DNA of 64,000 nucleotides, taken from Boswellia sacra. Lineage: Eukaryota; Streptophyta; Magnoliopsida; Sapindales; Burseraceae. Positions 32,279-44,387 of this stretch are shown piece by piece. Below the pieces are notes generated by a model, which was given only the letters and a program-made list of their open reading frames with translations, made no database searches and had not been told where the DNA came from. The position numbers and the translations under genes are program-made. How positions within the stretch are numbered: the first letter of the stretch is position 1; every line of letters begins with the position of its first letter. The DNA is taken from contig SNVD02011027.1 of NCBI GenBank assembly GCA_013180625.2, positions 248,001-312,000 of the forward strand, read 5' to 3'.

Positions 32279-33807
32279 TGATGAACACTTAAATATGCAT
32301 GTTTAATAAGAGTTTAGTTCATCATATTGCATTAATAGTGTCATTAAATTCCTCAACTTAAGCATATTTGTAGCATTTGCATCTTTGGAATTAATTTCTC
32401 TTAATTTTGGTTTTGTTACAGGTTCGGTAAAATGGGCATAACTCTCTATTTATAGATCAGAATGATACAATTCTTAATGTTTTGGAAAGCTGATTGAATT
32501 GTCTACAAGATTTCATTTCACAAGCATCATCAAATTCGGGCTCTTAGTGGACCAAAATCGGGCTTGAAGTGAACCCATCTACAGTCTCGGCCCAGTCTGA
32601 CCAGGCCTCAGTATTTGGACCGTATCTCTCAAAATACGTATCCAAATTGTGCAAATCAATATGTTCTAGAAAGCTGAGAGAAATATCTACAACTTTGATG
32701 AAGACATGTGATTAAAATTCACAACATTTCGATGTCAAAATTGATGGTCAAAGTCGGTGCCTAATGATCCCAATTGTCAAAGATATTTACAACTAATATT
32801 TGACAATTATGCCCTTGTAATTTGACAAGTTTGCCCCTGGATGTATCTATAAATAGAGGTGCCTTGTGACCCATTAGGGCATCTTGGCCTTGGCTGGAAC
32901 ATTTTGGCTTTGGCTAGGATCTTGTATTGTGTTTTGTGTGTTTATGTTATTAATGAATTTCCTTTTTCTTGCATTTTATTTTCTTTCTATTATAATGTTC
33001 TTCTAATTTCTCTTTTGCTAAGGTGAAAGGGTGAAACCCTTGATATGAGAATAAGGATTCTCTAACCCTTAATATGTGCTTAATAATCTTAATCTTATAA
33101 TGTTTATTCAATATGATTTATATTTAATTTCTTAATCAATCTTGACACCACTCGTAAAGTGGAGGTCTTGATCCATTGTCGACAATCCTTGGCACATCAA
33201 ATGCTTGGATCTTTTCTAGATGATGTATGGTTCTTCCTTACCGACACGAATCTAGTTAGGAACCTTGATTTGTTGTAGACATATGGTGATTGGCACATTG
33301 GATGCTTGAACCCATTTACAAGAAGTGGTATAAATATTGGTAATGAAACAAATATAATTCATATAACTAAAATGGGTTAATTATCCTTATTTGAAATATC
33401 AAGGGCGGATCCCCTAACCTTAGCCTTCATTGTTATTGTGTTAATTCCTCTTGTATTTTAATTATTCTATTGTTTATGAACTTTTTATTTTATTTACTAT
33501 GGTAGGTTCTACCACCTTATGAAATTGTTCTTTAATTTACTATGGTTGGTTATACCACCTATTTCCATGGATGGTTTTACCTCCTCTTGCTTTTTGTTTT
33601 ATATTTGAATGGTCGGTAATACCACCTACCATCTTACATACTTGTTGATATTATCATGTCACCTCTTTGAATCATCCATATCACATTTGTTTAGCTTATA
33701 ATTTGTAACGCTTAAATTCCCCTCCTCGTGGATTGACCCCGGTCTCACCGGGTTTTATTACTTCGACACTCCTATACTTGGGAGACAATCCTTTTTCGGA
33801 TGTGTCA
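32279..33807 (+). repeat. Athila 3' LTR
   Basis: It is 1529 bp, the same length as the 5' LTR, with about 14 substitutions and no indels by my reading; eight of them fall in roughly 100 bp. A TATA box is at 32848-32855. The flanking ATAAG completes the target duplication. Confidence 0.97.
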
Positions 33808-34300
33808 ATAAGCAAATAAAGATCTATGTGGATGACATGATGGTAAAGCTCAAGACTCGAGTGGTCACTTTGAGGCATTAGACAAATTCTTTGAAAGGGT
33901 GAAGAAGTACAAGCTGTGACTTAATCCAAAGAGGTGTGTCTTTAGAGATACCTCACAAAGTTGTTGGGATTTGTAATAAGTAAGAAAGGGATAGAAGTAG
34001 ATCCTGGCAAGGTTAAGGTGATTATGGAGATACCATCGCCTAAAAGTTAAAAAGAAGATAGAGGGTTTCTTGGGAAGATCTAATACATTAGTCGGCTCAT
34101 TGCTAGATTAATCACAGTTTATGCACCGATCTTCAGGCTTCTAAAGAAGGATTAGCCAATGGTGTGGAATGATTAGTGTTAAAAGGTGCTTGAGAAGATG
34201 AAGAAATACTTGCAAAACTGCCAATTTTAAGACTGCCAAAACCTAGTAAGAATTTGATTCTCCACTTGGCATTTGAAGAGCAAGCCATAGGTGCTAGGTT
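33808..34300 (+). pseudogene. Element A reverse transcriptase, C-terminal part
   Basis: The sense of the RT resumes right after the Athila 3' LTR. The catalytic box YVDD is at 33825-33836, in IYVDDMMVKLKT. Downstream come degraded thumb blocks with several stops (for example near 33878 and 33918). The same region in element C is better preserved. No translation product is possible. Confidence 0.8.
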
Positions 34301-35060
34301 GGCATAAGAAGTCAAGAATGGTGTAGAACATGCCATCTACTATTTTAGTGAGAAGTTGCTACCATATGAGACGAAGTACAACTATATGGAGAAGAAATGC
34401 TTGGATATGGTGCTCCTAAAGGAGTTGAGGCATTATTTTCAGTCTTACAAGATTAAGGCTATCTCGAAAGAGGATCCAATGAAGTATCTTTATGAAGCAT
34501 CATCTTTGGTGAGAAAATTGCAAGATGGCTAGTGCAATTGTCAGAATTTGACATTGAGCATGTCACCAAAAAGATGGTAAAAAGAAGAGTGGTAGTAGAA
34601 TTACTAGCCATGAATCCGATTCACGATGATGAACCATGGGAGATAGATTTCCTAGATAAACATCTGGGGGTAATCTCGATAGTGGGATGAAGAATGCTCT
34701 TTGATAGAGTAATCAACAGAAATGGTGCTGGAATAGGAGTTATTTTGGTCTCACCAACTGAAGAGGGTTATCCTTTTTGCTAAGAAGTTGGAGTTTAGAG
34801 TCACAAATAACATGGCTGAGTATGAAGCTTGCACTTTTGTGTTAGAAGTCGTGATTGTGATAGGCATTAATGGAATAGAAGTGTTGGGAGACTCGAAGCT
34901 AGTCATCTCTCAAGCCAATGAAAATTGGGATCTACGAGAGGGAAGGTTAAAGCTGTAACTTGAGCACATCAGTTGATTGATTGGGAGGTTTAAGCAGTGC
35001 ACCTTCATCCATCTTTCTAGAAATAATAACTAGATGGCTGATGTTTTAGCTTCTTTGTCA
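34300..35060 (+). pseudogene. Element A tandem RNase H remnants
   Basis: Around 34375-34480 is the end of the ordinary RNase H, with a tyrosine-rich MEKKCLDMVLLKELRHYFQ segment. Around 34690-35050 is a second, archaeal-type RNase H region, beginning MLFDRVINRNGAGIGVILVS and then broken by a frameshift near 34775. Two RNase H domains in a row mark the Tat/Ogre-type lineage. The first catalytic Asp of the second domain is readable (FDR). Confidence 0.65.
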
Positions 35061-35199
35061 TTAGTGTGGGTGAGTACTCAAGAGGTTGAAGTAGATGAGA
35101 AGCCATGGTTCTATAATTTAAAGAGAAACATAGAAGAGAGGTTCTCCTAGATAAGGCCAATGAGAAAAATAGGGCTATATTGCAAAGATTGGCCTAACA

Positions 35200-36278
35200 A
35201 TTTACTTGTCATCAAGTAGTGATGTACAAAAGAATGCCAAAAGGTATGCATTTAAGACGTGTCGATGAGAAAGAAGCTAGAAGGCTTGTGGTAGGCCACA
35301 CATGAATGGGCTAACGCTAGCAAAGAAGATAATGCGATAAGACTTTTGTTGGTTAACCATGGAGATGGATTGCATCCAATTTGTGGAAAGTTGTCACCAG
35401 TGTCAGACCAATGGAAACTTGATTTATTAGCCACCCTTGGAGTTATAAGGAATGGTGGCATTATGGCCCTTTGCTGTAGATAAACTGGGGCAAAGTAGGT
35501 GATTGACTACTTTGCCAAGTAGGTAAAAGTTGAGCCCTTCAATAAACTGGGGCAAAGCAGATAGCAAAGTTCATCAAGATGAATATCATATGAAGATTCA
35601 AAGTGCCTCATCACATCGTGATTGACAATAAGGTTCATTTCCAGGTTGAGACTAAAGCCATGCTTGAGAAATATGGGATTCAAAACCATAAGTTGTCTCC
35701 ATATCAGCCATAAGCGAATACAACAGTAGAAACGGCCAATAATAACATCAAGAAGATGTTGGCAAAGACAGTGTAAATATACAAATATGGGGTAAATAAG
35801 CTATTATTTGTGTTGTGGGGTTATAAATGATAACTAGAAGCTCAACAAAAATGATGTGCTTCTTATTGGTGTATATTTCAGAAGCAATCCTACCAATTGA
35901 GATAGAAATGAAGTCAGCAAGGGTCTTGATGGAAGTAGAGATTCTTGAAGGAGAGTGGATTTATAATAGATATGAACAGTCATACTTGATTAATGAGAAA
36001 AGAACGAAGGCTCGATATCATATACAATTACACCAGAAATGGTTTGCTTGAACCTAAACAAGCGAGTAAAGTTGGGAAGTTCAAAGAAGAAGAATTGGTC
36101 CTTAAACAAGCGAGGCCAGTTGTGTTTGATCTGAGAGGGGAAGTTTAAGCCTAATGGGGATCTCACATTCGTTGTGATGAAGGTTGTGTTTGATGGAGCC
36201 ATCATCTTATTAGACACGGAAGGGAATGAGTTCGTTGAGCATATCAACATGGATAGGTTGAAGAAATACCATGTGTGA
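35200..36278 (+). pseudogene. Element A integrase remnant
   Basis: Pieces matching the integrase of element C occur in order. The zinc-binding region near 35390-35420 reads CHQCQTNGN. The IDN motif is near 35620-35640, then PYQP near 35700, then a 74-codon open part (35827-36051) with VYISEAILPIEIEMKSARV. The basic tail runs near 36060-36150 and ends DRLKKYHV with a stop at 36276-36278. Many stops interrupt the sequence. It would have inserted element DNA; it is inactive here. Confidence 0.7.
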
Positions 36279-36412
36279 ATGTGAGAAAAAGAATAGAGTG
36301 TCAAAGGAAAAATAATTAATCAAAAAATCAGAAATGACTGATTAATGATAGGAGTTGTCTTAGGAGTTGTCTTATTATACATATACTGTTCAAAGAACAA
36401 ACAATTGTTTTT
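36279..36412 (+). other. Start of element A 3' spacer, truncated
   Basis: The words AAAAATAATTAATCA and AATGACTGATTAATG match 59251-59290 in element C. At about 36412 the match to C ends and minus-strand element B sequence begins, which defines an inverted junction. Confidence 0.65.
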
Positions 36413-38444
36413 AACTTCCTTAAGGTGACTCCAAAGACACACTTTTTTGGATTCAGTCGTAGCTTGTATTTCTTTACCTTTTCTAGGAATCTGTTTACCT
36501 TCACAAGTCTCGGATTTCACCTTCATGTCACGCACATATACTTCTATCTCCTTATGCATCATGCTGTGAAAAACTGTCGTCGCAATTCATTAGTAAGTTG
36601 CCCATGCATTCTACAATCCAAAGGGAATCACCTTGTAACAGTAGGTTCCCAATTCTATAATGAAGGTTGTTTTCATCTTGTCTTCATTGACCATCATTAT
36701 CTAGTGTACTCAAAAAACCCATCTACAAAGGAAAATATCACACCGGTAGCAACACTGTCTACCAATACATCGATGTGAGGCAAAGAAAAATCATCGTTTG
36801 GTGAGGCCTTATTCAAGTCTTGGTAATGCACACACATTCAAACCCTTCCATCCTTCTTGGCACTTGCACGATATTGGCTAACCATTTTCGATATTTCAAG
36901 ACTTCTAAAAACTTGACTTTAATTTGCTTGGAGACTTCCTCCATGATTTTCTGAGCCCACTTTGGTCTCATCCTCCTCAATTTCTGTTTGATCGGCTTCA
37001 TATGTAGATAGGTTGGAATGGAATGCTTAGTGATATTTCTCTCGATTCCAAAGATATCATCATAAGACCAATTGAAGACTTCTTCATGTTTCTTTAGTGA
37101 TTTTTCAAATCTTCTCTCTCTTCAAGAGTTATATCAAGTACAATGCATATGTTATGGGGTTTCTCGATTGTACCAAGATTAATGTCATGAGTTTGAATGG
37201 TATGGATGTCAAATATTCTAGTGAAATGCAAATTATGATACTAAATACCATTAGGAAAGACATCACACAAGTAAGCAAACTGATTGTTTATTACGTCAAA
37301 TTTAGAAATGTAAATAATGTCCTCTTCTTTAAAGAGGTTGGGTACAAATACATCCTTATGAAATACATCGATCTATGATTCCTTCTTTGATGAAAGCAGT
37401 AAGGTCGATGGTCGGGTCCATTAGCAGTGCTTGATCCTGCGGCTTTTCCTCCTTGATAGTCATCTTTTCTATTTCCTCAACCAAGTCATTCTCTTTGGAG
37501 ACTTTTGCCTGAAGGATTTCTTTGAAAATTTCAAATATGGGCTTCAAGATTCCCTTGAAAACCCATGGTTCACCTGCTACCACATACTTCGTATCTTGGG
37601 CCTTGACGAAATTGATAAATCTTCCCTTCTTGGGTTCAAAGTCTTCTTTTTTCTCCTTTAGACTCATAGCCCAAACATCTTCTAGAAGTTTGGCCTTCGA
37701 AATCCCAAACCTCTTCTAGAAGTTTGGCCTTTGAAATCTGGGAAGGATGGTAAATCACGTCCATTGCTCCCAAGCCTAGTTTCTGGCAAATATCCTTGCT
37801 TTTTGATTATCCTAGCTACAATCGAGCTGACTTCATCAATCATGGCTACGTGAAAGCCTCCCATGTAAGGTATTTCTACAACCTTTACGCTTAAAGCAGT
37901 CACAATCTCCCAATCCATTTTGAATTAGATCTTCTGATGTAACTTAAAAATAACTCCACCGAACCATTCTTGTCTAAGAAGGTAGCTAATGTGACTGGAA
38001 TGTCGAGGACTATGAAGTCTATCATAACCTCAATTGGTCCAGTCTTTGCTAACGCCTTGAAAAACCCAATGGCACTCCTTTTCGAATCATCATAATCCCT
38101 GATCACCATCTCACAAGGCTCAAGTTCATCTTTTCTAACCTCGTACTTTTGCAATATCTTTATAGGCACAATATTAATGGTGGACTCATCATCCCCCATG
38201 ATACAAGGAGATGTCTTCCTACCAATTTCTGCAGTGATAAACAACAAATTGTTATGATTCATTCCTTCCAAAGGTATATTGTCATTAGTGAAGGTGATCA
38301 CACCCTTCTCTTTTACTCCCTTGGGTTCTCTTCTAGTCAAGGCGGTAAACATTTCATCTGTAGCAGTAGGCATTGATATTTCCACCTTTGCCAAAGCCTT
38401 CATCATGGCTTCTCTATGCTTTTGGGATAATATTAACAAGATGT
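36413..38444 (-). pseudogene. Element B protease, G-patch-like and RT remnant (minus strand)
   Basis: Read right to left, 38439-37900 is a 179-codon protease stretch with GDDESTINIVPIKIL, where Gly of the DDG site is Glu. 37918-37682 has the G-patch-like part ending TSRRGLGF, 37667-37356 is a linker, and RT begins near 37000 with YRKWLANIVQVP. Sequence ends in the RT near 36413 at the junction with element A. The same frames in A and C are collinear. The right end is interrupted by the copia element at 38445. There are many stops and no functional product. Confidence 0.75.
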
Positions 38445-38829
38445 TGTTAGCCCTAAGGCTACATGCACTACAAGAGAAATGCTAATATTTGGCAGTTTTT
38501 GGCTGTCAAATATGTATATATTTGACGGTTTTTGGCTGACACCAATGGTGTTGGTCAACCTATGAAATATGTACCTTATAATACTTAACAGTTTTTGGCC
38601 GCCAAATATGGTTGGTTAAAAAAAAAAAAACTTGACGGCTTTTAGCCGCCAAATATGATTTTTAAGAAAATAAAAAAAATATAGTATGAAATATTGGCAA
38701 ATTAACTATTTATAAATTGTTAAAACAAATTCATGAACCTAGCCTATAATAACAGTATAATTACAACTATTATCAAATCAACATTTGATTTCCAACATCT
38801 CATGATGAGCAATTAAAGTGCCATACACA

Positions 38830-40785
38830 CTTCTACATTTCATTAGTAGGAACTTGCTTCCAGAACTCTGGAAGTTATAGGCATATTAGAGAACATCTTC
38901 AAAACTTTGTTTCCTAAGAACTAGAACGGTCTAAATAGTATTAAGGATTACAGGAGAAAGAGTATTGCAATTACCTATATAGTGCTTCGCATCTCTCTTT
39001 GAGGATCTGTGAAGTTCATCTACACGAGCACTTATCACTGCAATGCCACATGGACAACTGCCAAAGAGAAATCAACAAAGAAACTTAACATACTGAGACA
39101 ACATAATTCGTCAAGGATAAGTAACAAAATATCCCTTTATTGCAGGAACGAGGCAACTTGCAAATAAAATAAAAATTAAAAAATCAAGGCACAGAAGCAA
39201 TAAAATACCTTAAATATAAGATCTTCAATTTGGGAATAGTACAAGTTAGCAGCCATCATTCTAGCCACTAAGCAAACATCCCTTGTGACCTCAGGAGTTA
39301 CCCTTGGATTTCTTACATTTCGTATCAAGCAAACATTAAGCTTGGGGAGAGAGGTATACAGAGCTCCAAATATTATATAACTGCCACTGAAAAAGGGATC
39401 ACCCAAAACAAAGGATATCCACTCCATAAATTAAGCAGCAAATGAAACATTTCTAACCTAAGTGAATTTAACTAACAAGAAGTCCAACTGTTACTTTTCT
39501 ATGTAATAAATATGATGTGTATTTTCTAATGAAGAAAGATCATACCATCTCGATCACCACCCATCCAAGAAGAAAACTGAATAAGAGGGGCATTATAAGG
39601 AACAAGCTCATTGATCCCTATGTTTTTCAAAGCTGTGTCAACATGGTGCAAGAATTTAGGGACACCCTTCCAGATTATTTCATGAAAGTAGCTCATTCCT
39701 GCTCTCATATTATCTTGTGGAGTTGGTGGGGTCCTTCAGATTTCATCCATACAGAATGCAGCTTGAATCTAAAGTGGAAATAAACAGAGCAAAAATATTA
39801 CTAAAATCAATTATGCTATTAACCAAAGAAAACCAACATTCACATCACTTTTCATTTCTTGTGAGAAAACTTCTTGTCACCGATTCTGTCAATTGTGAAC
39901 ATTTAAAAATATCATTTGCAAGTCAAATTTATCTGACTAGCATCTTAATTCTCGCGAAACATAAAATGACAAAAGAGTTCTTGGCCCACCAACAGTGTTA
40001 TGGTTAGTTATATCACCTTTGATAGCTAGTCATTCTCTACTTGTAAAACAAAATATATACATGATATGTAAGAAAAATTTGCCAAAAAAAAATTTAATTA
40101 ATTAAAATAAGAGAAAACAGTTTGGTCCAGACTCCAGAGTGACTTCAATAAAAATGAATAGTCTGCCACTTTTTGACAACCAGACAATAAGATATGCTTT
40201 AAAATTGTTAGAAGCCAAAGTAGAGAGTTTGAACATAGATAAGTTAACACAATAAGCCTTTACCTCTTGTTGTAAAGCCTCATCAAGCTCCTGCTTATCA
40301 TCAGCAGTAATATCTTTGGCAAACAACTGGGCTAAACAATTCTGTATCCTGAATGAATCAGAAAAAGAAAAAATGGAAAAGATAAGTTCAAGGGCACATT
40401 CATAAAATCAGATCTTCACATGAAAAAGCGTAGAATTCTAACTTACTTGCACATGTTAGCCAAGTAAAATTATTTAATATCTCAACAAAACCATACAATA
40501 AGAATCAGATAACAAACCTTGCATGCTTTTGGAGCAAAGATCTATTAACTAATTGAGTAGGATGAGTAGTGAAGACCAGATCTACAGTTCGATTCTTCAG
40601 AGCATTGAAAATTTCCTCAAGAGACTTTTTCAATTCTCCCACAAGTCTCTTGAAAGTTTCTTCAATGTCTGATTCCGTTGTTACGGAATTCTCATCAGCA
40701 AAATCACCCTTTTTCACCTTCTTGATCTTTCGACGGTATGCAAACTGAACCTTCTCAGCCAAGTTGGCTAAGTTAAGTGAATGCC
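38830..40785 (-). pseudogene. Captured phosphoenolpyruvate carboxylase (PEPC) gene fragment
   Basis: PEPC adds bicarbonate to phosphoenolpyruvate to make oxaloacetate. Exon-like blocks on the minus strand keep the order of a plant PEPC. About 40785-40518 includes [16 protein letters not shown] and TTHPTQ around the catalytic His. 40348-40264 includes [16 protein letters not shown]. 39768-39546 includes [20 protein letters not shown] and [10 protein letters not shown]. About 39314-39190 includes [20 protein letters not shown]. Pieces near 39060-38975 and 38880-38850 (FWKQVPTNE) follow. GT/AG-like borders flank several blocks, so genomic DNA was captured, not cDNA. An in-frame TGA replaces an Arg codon near 39740 and a frameshift lies near 39030. 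Only about a third of the usual length of roughly 960 residues is present. Confidence 0.9.
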
Positions 40786-41006
40786 CGAGATGTGAAGAAG
40801 GTGGATGAGGACCTAACAGCCAAGCAAAATTGGTGGGAGTGAGTGAGAACGAGAAAACGCTGAAGAGATGAGACTGAAAATGGAAGAGAAAACGTTGAAT
40901 GAATAGAGTAAAGGGTTGCCTTTGAGCGGCTAGGGCAAGAAAGAGGATATTAGTTGCTTTTATATAGTGGCATATGTGTAATTTTGGGGAAAACATTAGT
41001 GAGAAA

Positions 41007-41508
41007 TAGGGGTGGGAATTTTTGACACGACCCGCGAACACGACACGAACACGTTACACGATTAATAAATGGGTCGGGTTAGTGTTGAAGGTGTTCAACA
41101 TGCCAACCCGTTTAATGACACGAATAGTTAAATATATTTTGTATATCTTTAATATGTAAATTCATTCAATAATATAAATTATTACCTACTTACAATATAT
41201 ATATTATAAAACTGTAATTTTTATACTATAAAATAAATTAATTTATAAAATAATAAATTATGATGATTTTAATAATATTTTATACTAACAATGGTTTATA
41301 TTATAAAAATAATTTTAATTAATTTAAATATAGAGAATATAATATATTATGTATAACTAAGTTAAACAATTAAGTAAATTATGCGAATTAAATATGACAC
41401 GATTACGACACGTGGGTAATACGTTTAATAATCGGGTGGGTTTGGGTTTAATGTTTTGACACGAATAATTAAATGGGTCGACACGACACGACATAAATCC
41501 CACCCCTA
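41007..41508. mobile_element. hAT-type MITE inside CACTA 3
   Basis: It is 502 bp with terminal inverted repeats TAGGGGTGGGA and TCCCACCCCTA. Perfect 8-bp target duplications GTGAGAAA lie at 40999-41006 and 41509-41516. The interior is AT-rich with GACACGACACGA and its complement near the ends. There is no reading frame. TIR sequence and TSD length are those of the hAT superfamily. Confidence 0.95.
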
Positions 41509-41633
41509 GTGAGAAATATTTGGAGGAGGCGGGTTTGACTTTAAAAGTAAGGTTATATTTGACTATTTTTTAAAAAACCAGCAAATATACAAAATGTAAA
41601 ATGATAAATATTCTAAAAATTCTTGTAGTGATG

Positions 41634-43247
41634 ACATTTTTTATGATAATAATACACATTGATTCATTGAGGTATTATTAATATGTTTATTTATGTGTAA
41701 GAAAAAGATCAATGAAATAGTTGTAAAATCAAGAAAAGACTTATTTAAATGAAGAGTTGAAGCTAAGGAGAAGGCTATATGTTAAAGGCACCAAAGTTTA
41801 AGAACAAGGTTTGATTCAAGGAATGTGTACATGAGCAATGTTCAATCAGTTGGTCATATATTTCTCTATATGTGTCCAAATGATGTGAAACTTAAGACTT
41901 TAGAAAGCTACTCAATTAGCAACATTTTATATGTTTTAAAGAAAATCGAATTTCAAGTGAAAGGTTGTCTAAATCATCACGCAATTAAAGGTAAACAAAA
42001 TCTACTGACATGCAGACCAAAAGGTATTTTGTCCATATCTTGAGCTAAAGATATCCAAATGACTTGATTTTTGATATGTTGGAAAGATGATTTAATGGAT
42101 CATATTTCATATCTTTTGAAGAAATTCAAATTTCAAATGGAAGGCTAACATAATCATCATGTAAATCGATGGACTGACATATGGAAGAAAAATTTACTGA
42201 CACGATGAATGGTCTTTTATTTATATCTTGAGATAGAGACATCCAAATGACTTGATTCTGGATTTGTTGAAAAGATTATTTAATGGAGCACATTTTATAT
42301 CTTTTGAAGAAATTCAAATTTCAAATGGAAGGTCGATAAAATCATCATACAAGTCAATGGACTGAAACAAGAAAGAAAAATCAGCTGATATGAGCACCAA
42401 ATGGCTTTTTGTCCATATCTTAAGCTAGAGATATCCAAATGATTTGATTCTTGATGTGTTGTAAAGCTTATGAAAAATATAGATGTTTTTATTTTCTAGA
42501 TTTTCAAATTTCAAATGAAACATTAACAAAAATGGTCGACAAAATTATGATTTTTATGATGGGCAGAAAATTTGGAGTTGGTGTCTTCAATTGAATAAGT
42601 TCATCTCATTTGCCTATAAAAGGAGCCCTTCTCCCACACATTCAACATGAATCTATCAAGCAACAAAAAGAGAAATATCAAGTTTAGAGAGCATTTATAT
42701 TATTTGTCTACTCTTTGAAGAGAGTTGTACTTTTAGTATAAATAATTTTCTTTGTTCTTGTATTGTGGTGAGAGTGAGATCACTTTTATAAAGGATCATA
42801 GTTATCCTTGAGAGAACTCTTGATGTGGCATTATCAAGAGTTAAACAATTTAGAGAACTCTTGGTGTGGTGTTATCAAGGGTTGAAGGAAGAAGTCTTGG
42901 TGAGGTTGTTCATCAAGCAAGTTGTAAAGAATTCTACAACTTAGTGGAAAGCTTAGCTTATGGAGAAGCTAGGAGCCCATGGATGTAGGAAAGGTTTGCC
43001 GAACCATGTAAATTGAGTTCGCACTCTCTCTATCCATATCCTTTTTAAATTCACTTGCACTTGTGTTTGTTTATAATTGTTATTCTTTTGATTGCTTCTT
43101 GAATAACTTCTAATTTCATCTTCATCACCTTTATTCTCAAAGAAAGAGTGAACTAATTTTGAACTTTCAAGAAAAGTTTATAAATCCATTTTTATAAATA
43201 AAAACCCAAGTCACCCCCTCTCTTGGGTTGCCATACCTTGGTCAACA
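41634..43247 (+). repeat. Copia 5' LTR, main part
   Basis: Together with 38445-38465 this forms the 5' LTR. A TATA box TATAAAAG is at 42615-42622. Blocks of about 120 bp, starting with ATCTTGAGCTA(A/G)AGATATCCAAATG, recur within the LTR (near 42040, 42230, 42420), so the LTR itself is built of diverged internal repeats. It ends GGTCAACA at 43247. Confidence 0.88.
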
Positions 43248-43249
43248 TG

Positions 43250-43261
43250 TGGTATCAGAGC
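43250..43261 (+). promoter_or_regulatory. Copia primer-binding site
   Basis: TGGTATCAGAGC begins 2 bp after the LTR. It is complementary to the 3' part of plant initiator tRNA-Met and is the usual primer site of plant copia elements. Confidence 0.92.
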
Positions 43262-43302
43262 AAGGTTGCTCATTTTTTTTATTCTTAACCGAATTTTGAG
43301 TT

Positions 43303-44387
43303 ATGACAACTTTTAACCAAACTTCACATGTTGAAGGGCTTTCTATCTTTAGGCCTCTATTTTTTAATGGTAGTGATTACTCTTATTAGAAAACTAGAAT
43401 GAGTATTTTCTTGTAGTCTTTTGATTATGATTCATGGTCTATTGTTTCAAAAGGACCTTTTGTTCCTACCAAACTTGAAAATAGAAAAAGCATACTTAAT
43501 GAACCTAAAGAGTTTAGTGAAGATGATAAAATGAAATCGAGTTTGAATGCTAAAGCTATAAATATGTTATATTGTGTTCTAGATAGAAATGACTTTAATA
43601 AAATATCTACTTGTTCTGCGGGACAAGAAATATGGCACACACTTGAAGTAACTCATGAAGGAACTAGTGAATTTAAATAATCTAAAATTAATGTGCTAGT
43701 TCATAGTTATTAGCTTTTTAAGATGAAACCAGATAAATCAATTTTTGAAATGTTTATTAGATTTATTGATATTGTCAATGGTTTGAAATCTCTTGGTAAA
43801 TCCTATTCTCATGTCAAAATGGTGAGAAAGATTCTTAGTTGTCTACCAAAATCTTAGGAGCCAAATGTGACTACAATTCAAGAAGTAAAGGACCTCACCA
43901 AACTACCATTAAAAGAACTTATGGGTTCTCTCATGACCCATGAAATCACCTTGAAGGAGAATGAAGATGATGATTCTAATGACGAGAGAGATGATGAAGA
44001 TCTTGCATTCATCACAAGAAAGCTAAAAGTATGATTAGAAGAAACCAATGATTCAAGAAGAATTATAGAAGAGAGTACAAAGGGCAAAGCTCAAAGCAAG
44101 GGAAGAAAAAGGAACAAATCATTTTCTATGAGTGCAAGAAACTGGGACATGTAAAAATGGATTGTCCATACTTCAAGAGTCAAGACAAGAAATCCAAAAC
44201 AATGAAAGCAACAAATTGGGATGATAGTGAGGCTAGCTCTACTACAGAAGAAGATTGTGTAGTGGCAAACATGTGCTTCATGGCTTTAAGAGAAGGTGAG
44301 GTAAGTATTTTGAACTATGATCCTAAGCTTTCATATGATGAATTCCTTGAAGCATTCCAAAATTTACATGTCCATGTTGATAAATAA
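43303..44387 (+). pseudogene. Copia gag remnant
   Basis: The ATG at 43303 opens a frame soon broken (stops near 43388 and 43408). Readable parts include FNGSDYSY, WSIVSKGPFVPTKLENRKS, EIWHTLEVTHEGTSEFK and MKPDKSIFEMFIRF, all typical of the Ty1/copia Gag-like domain (UBN2/DUF4219 type). A zinc knuckle near 44125-44170 reads YECKKLGHVKMDC with its first Cys changed to Phe. The protein would form the capsid and bind RNA. The last open piece is 44157-44387. Confidence 0.8.

Larger units (their letters stand above)
17472..33807 (+). mobile_element. Athila-type Ty3/gypsy retrotransposon carrying a LOG gene
   Basis: This is a complete 16.3 kb LTR element with perfect 5-bp target duplications ATAAG (17467-17471 and 33808-33812). 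Both LTRs are 1529 bp, start TGATGAACAC and end ATGTGTCA, and differ at about 14 positions by my count. The order is LTR, primer-binding site, gag, protease, RT, RNase H, integrase, then an extended post-pol region holding LOG, a purine tract and the 3' LTR. Gag sequence, the DLGASVNLLP protease motif and the FMDD RT motif place it near Athila. Pol is frameshifted in several places and interrupted by CACTA 2, so the element cannot move on its own. Confidence 0.95.
38466..41630. mobile_element. CACTA 3 (Pack-CACTA) carrying a PEPC fragment
   Basis: The termini are CACTACAAGAGAAATG and AAATTCTTGTAGTG. ATG duplications lie at 38463-38465 and 41631-41633, and the uninterrupted LTR at 48253 confirms the empty site. 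It is 3165 bp. The subterminal words differ from CACTA 1 and 2: TTTGACGGTTTTTGGCTG and TTAGCCGCCAAATAT near the left end. Between about 38800 and 40790 it holds exon-like pieces of a host gene, and at 41007 a hAT MITE. No transposase frame is seen. Confidence 0.93.

Noticed and set aside
38830..40785. A functional PEPC gene
   Set aside because: Only about a third of the protein is present, with an in-frame stop near 39740 and a frameshift near 39030, and it is enclosed by CACTA termini.
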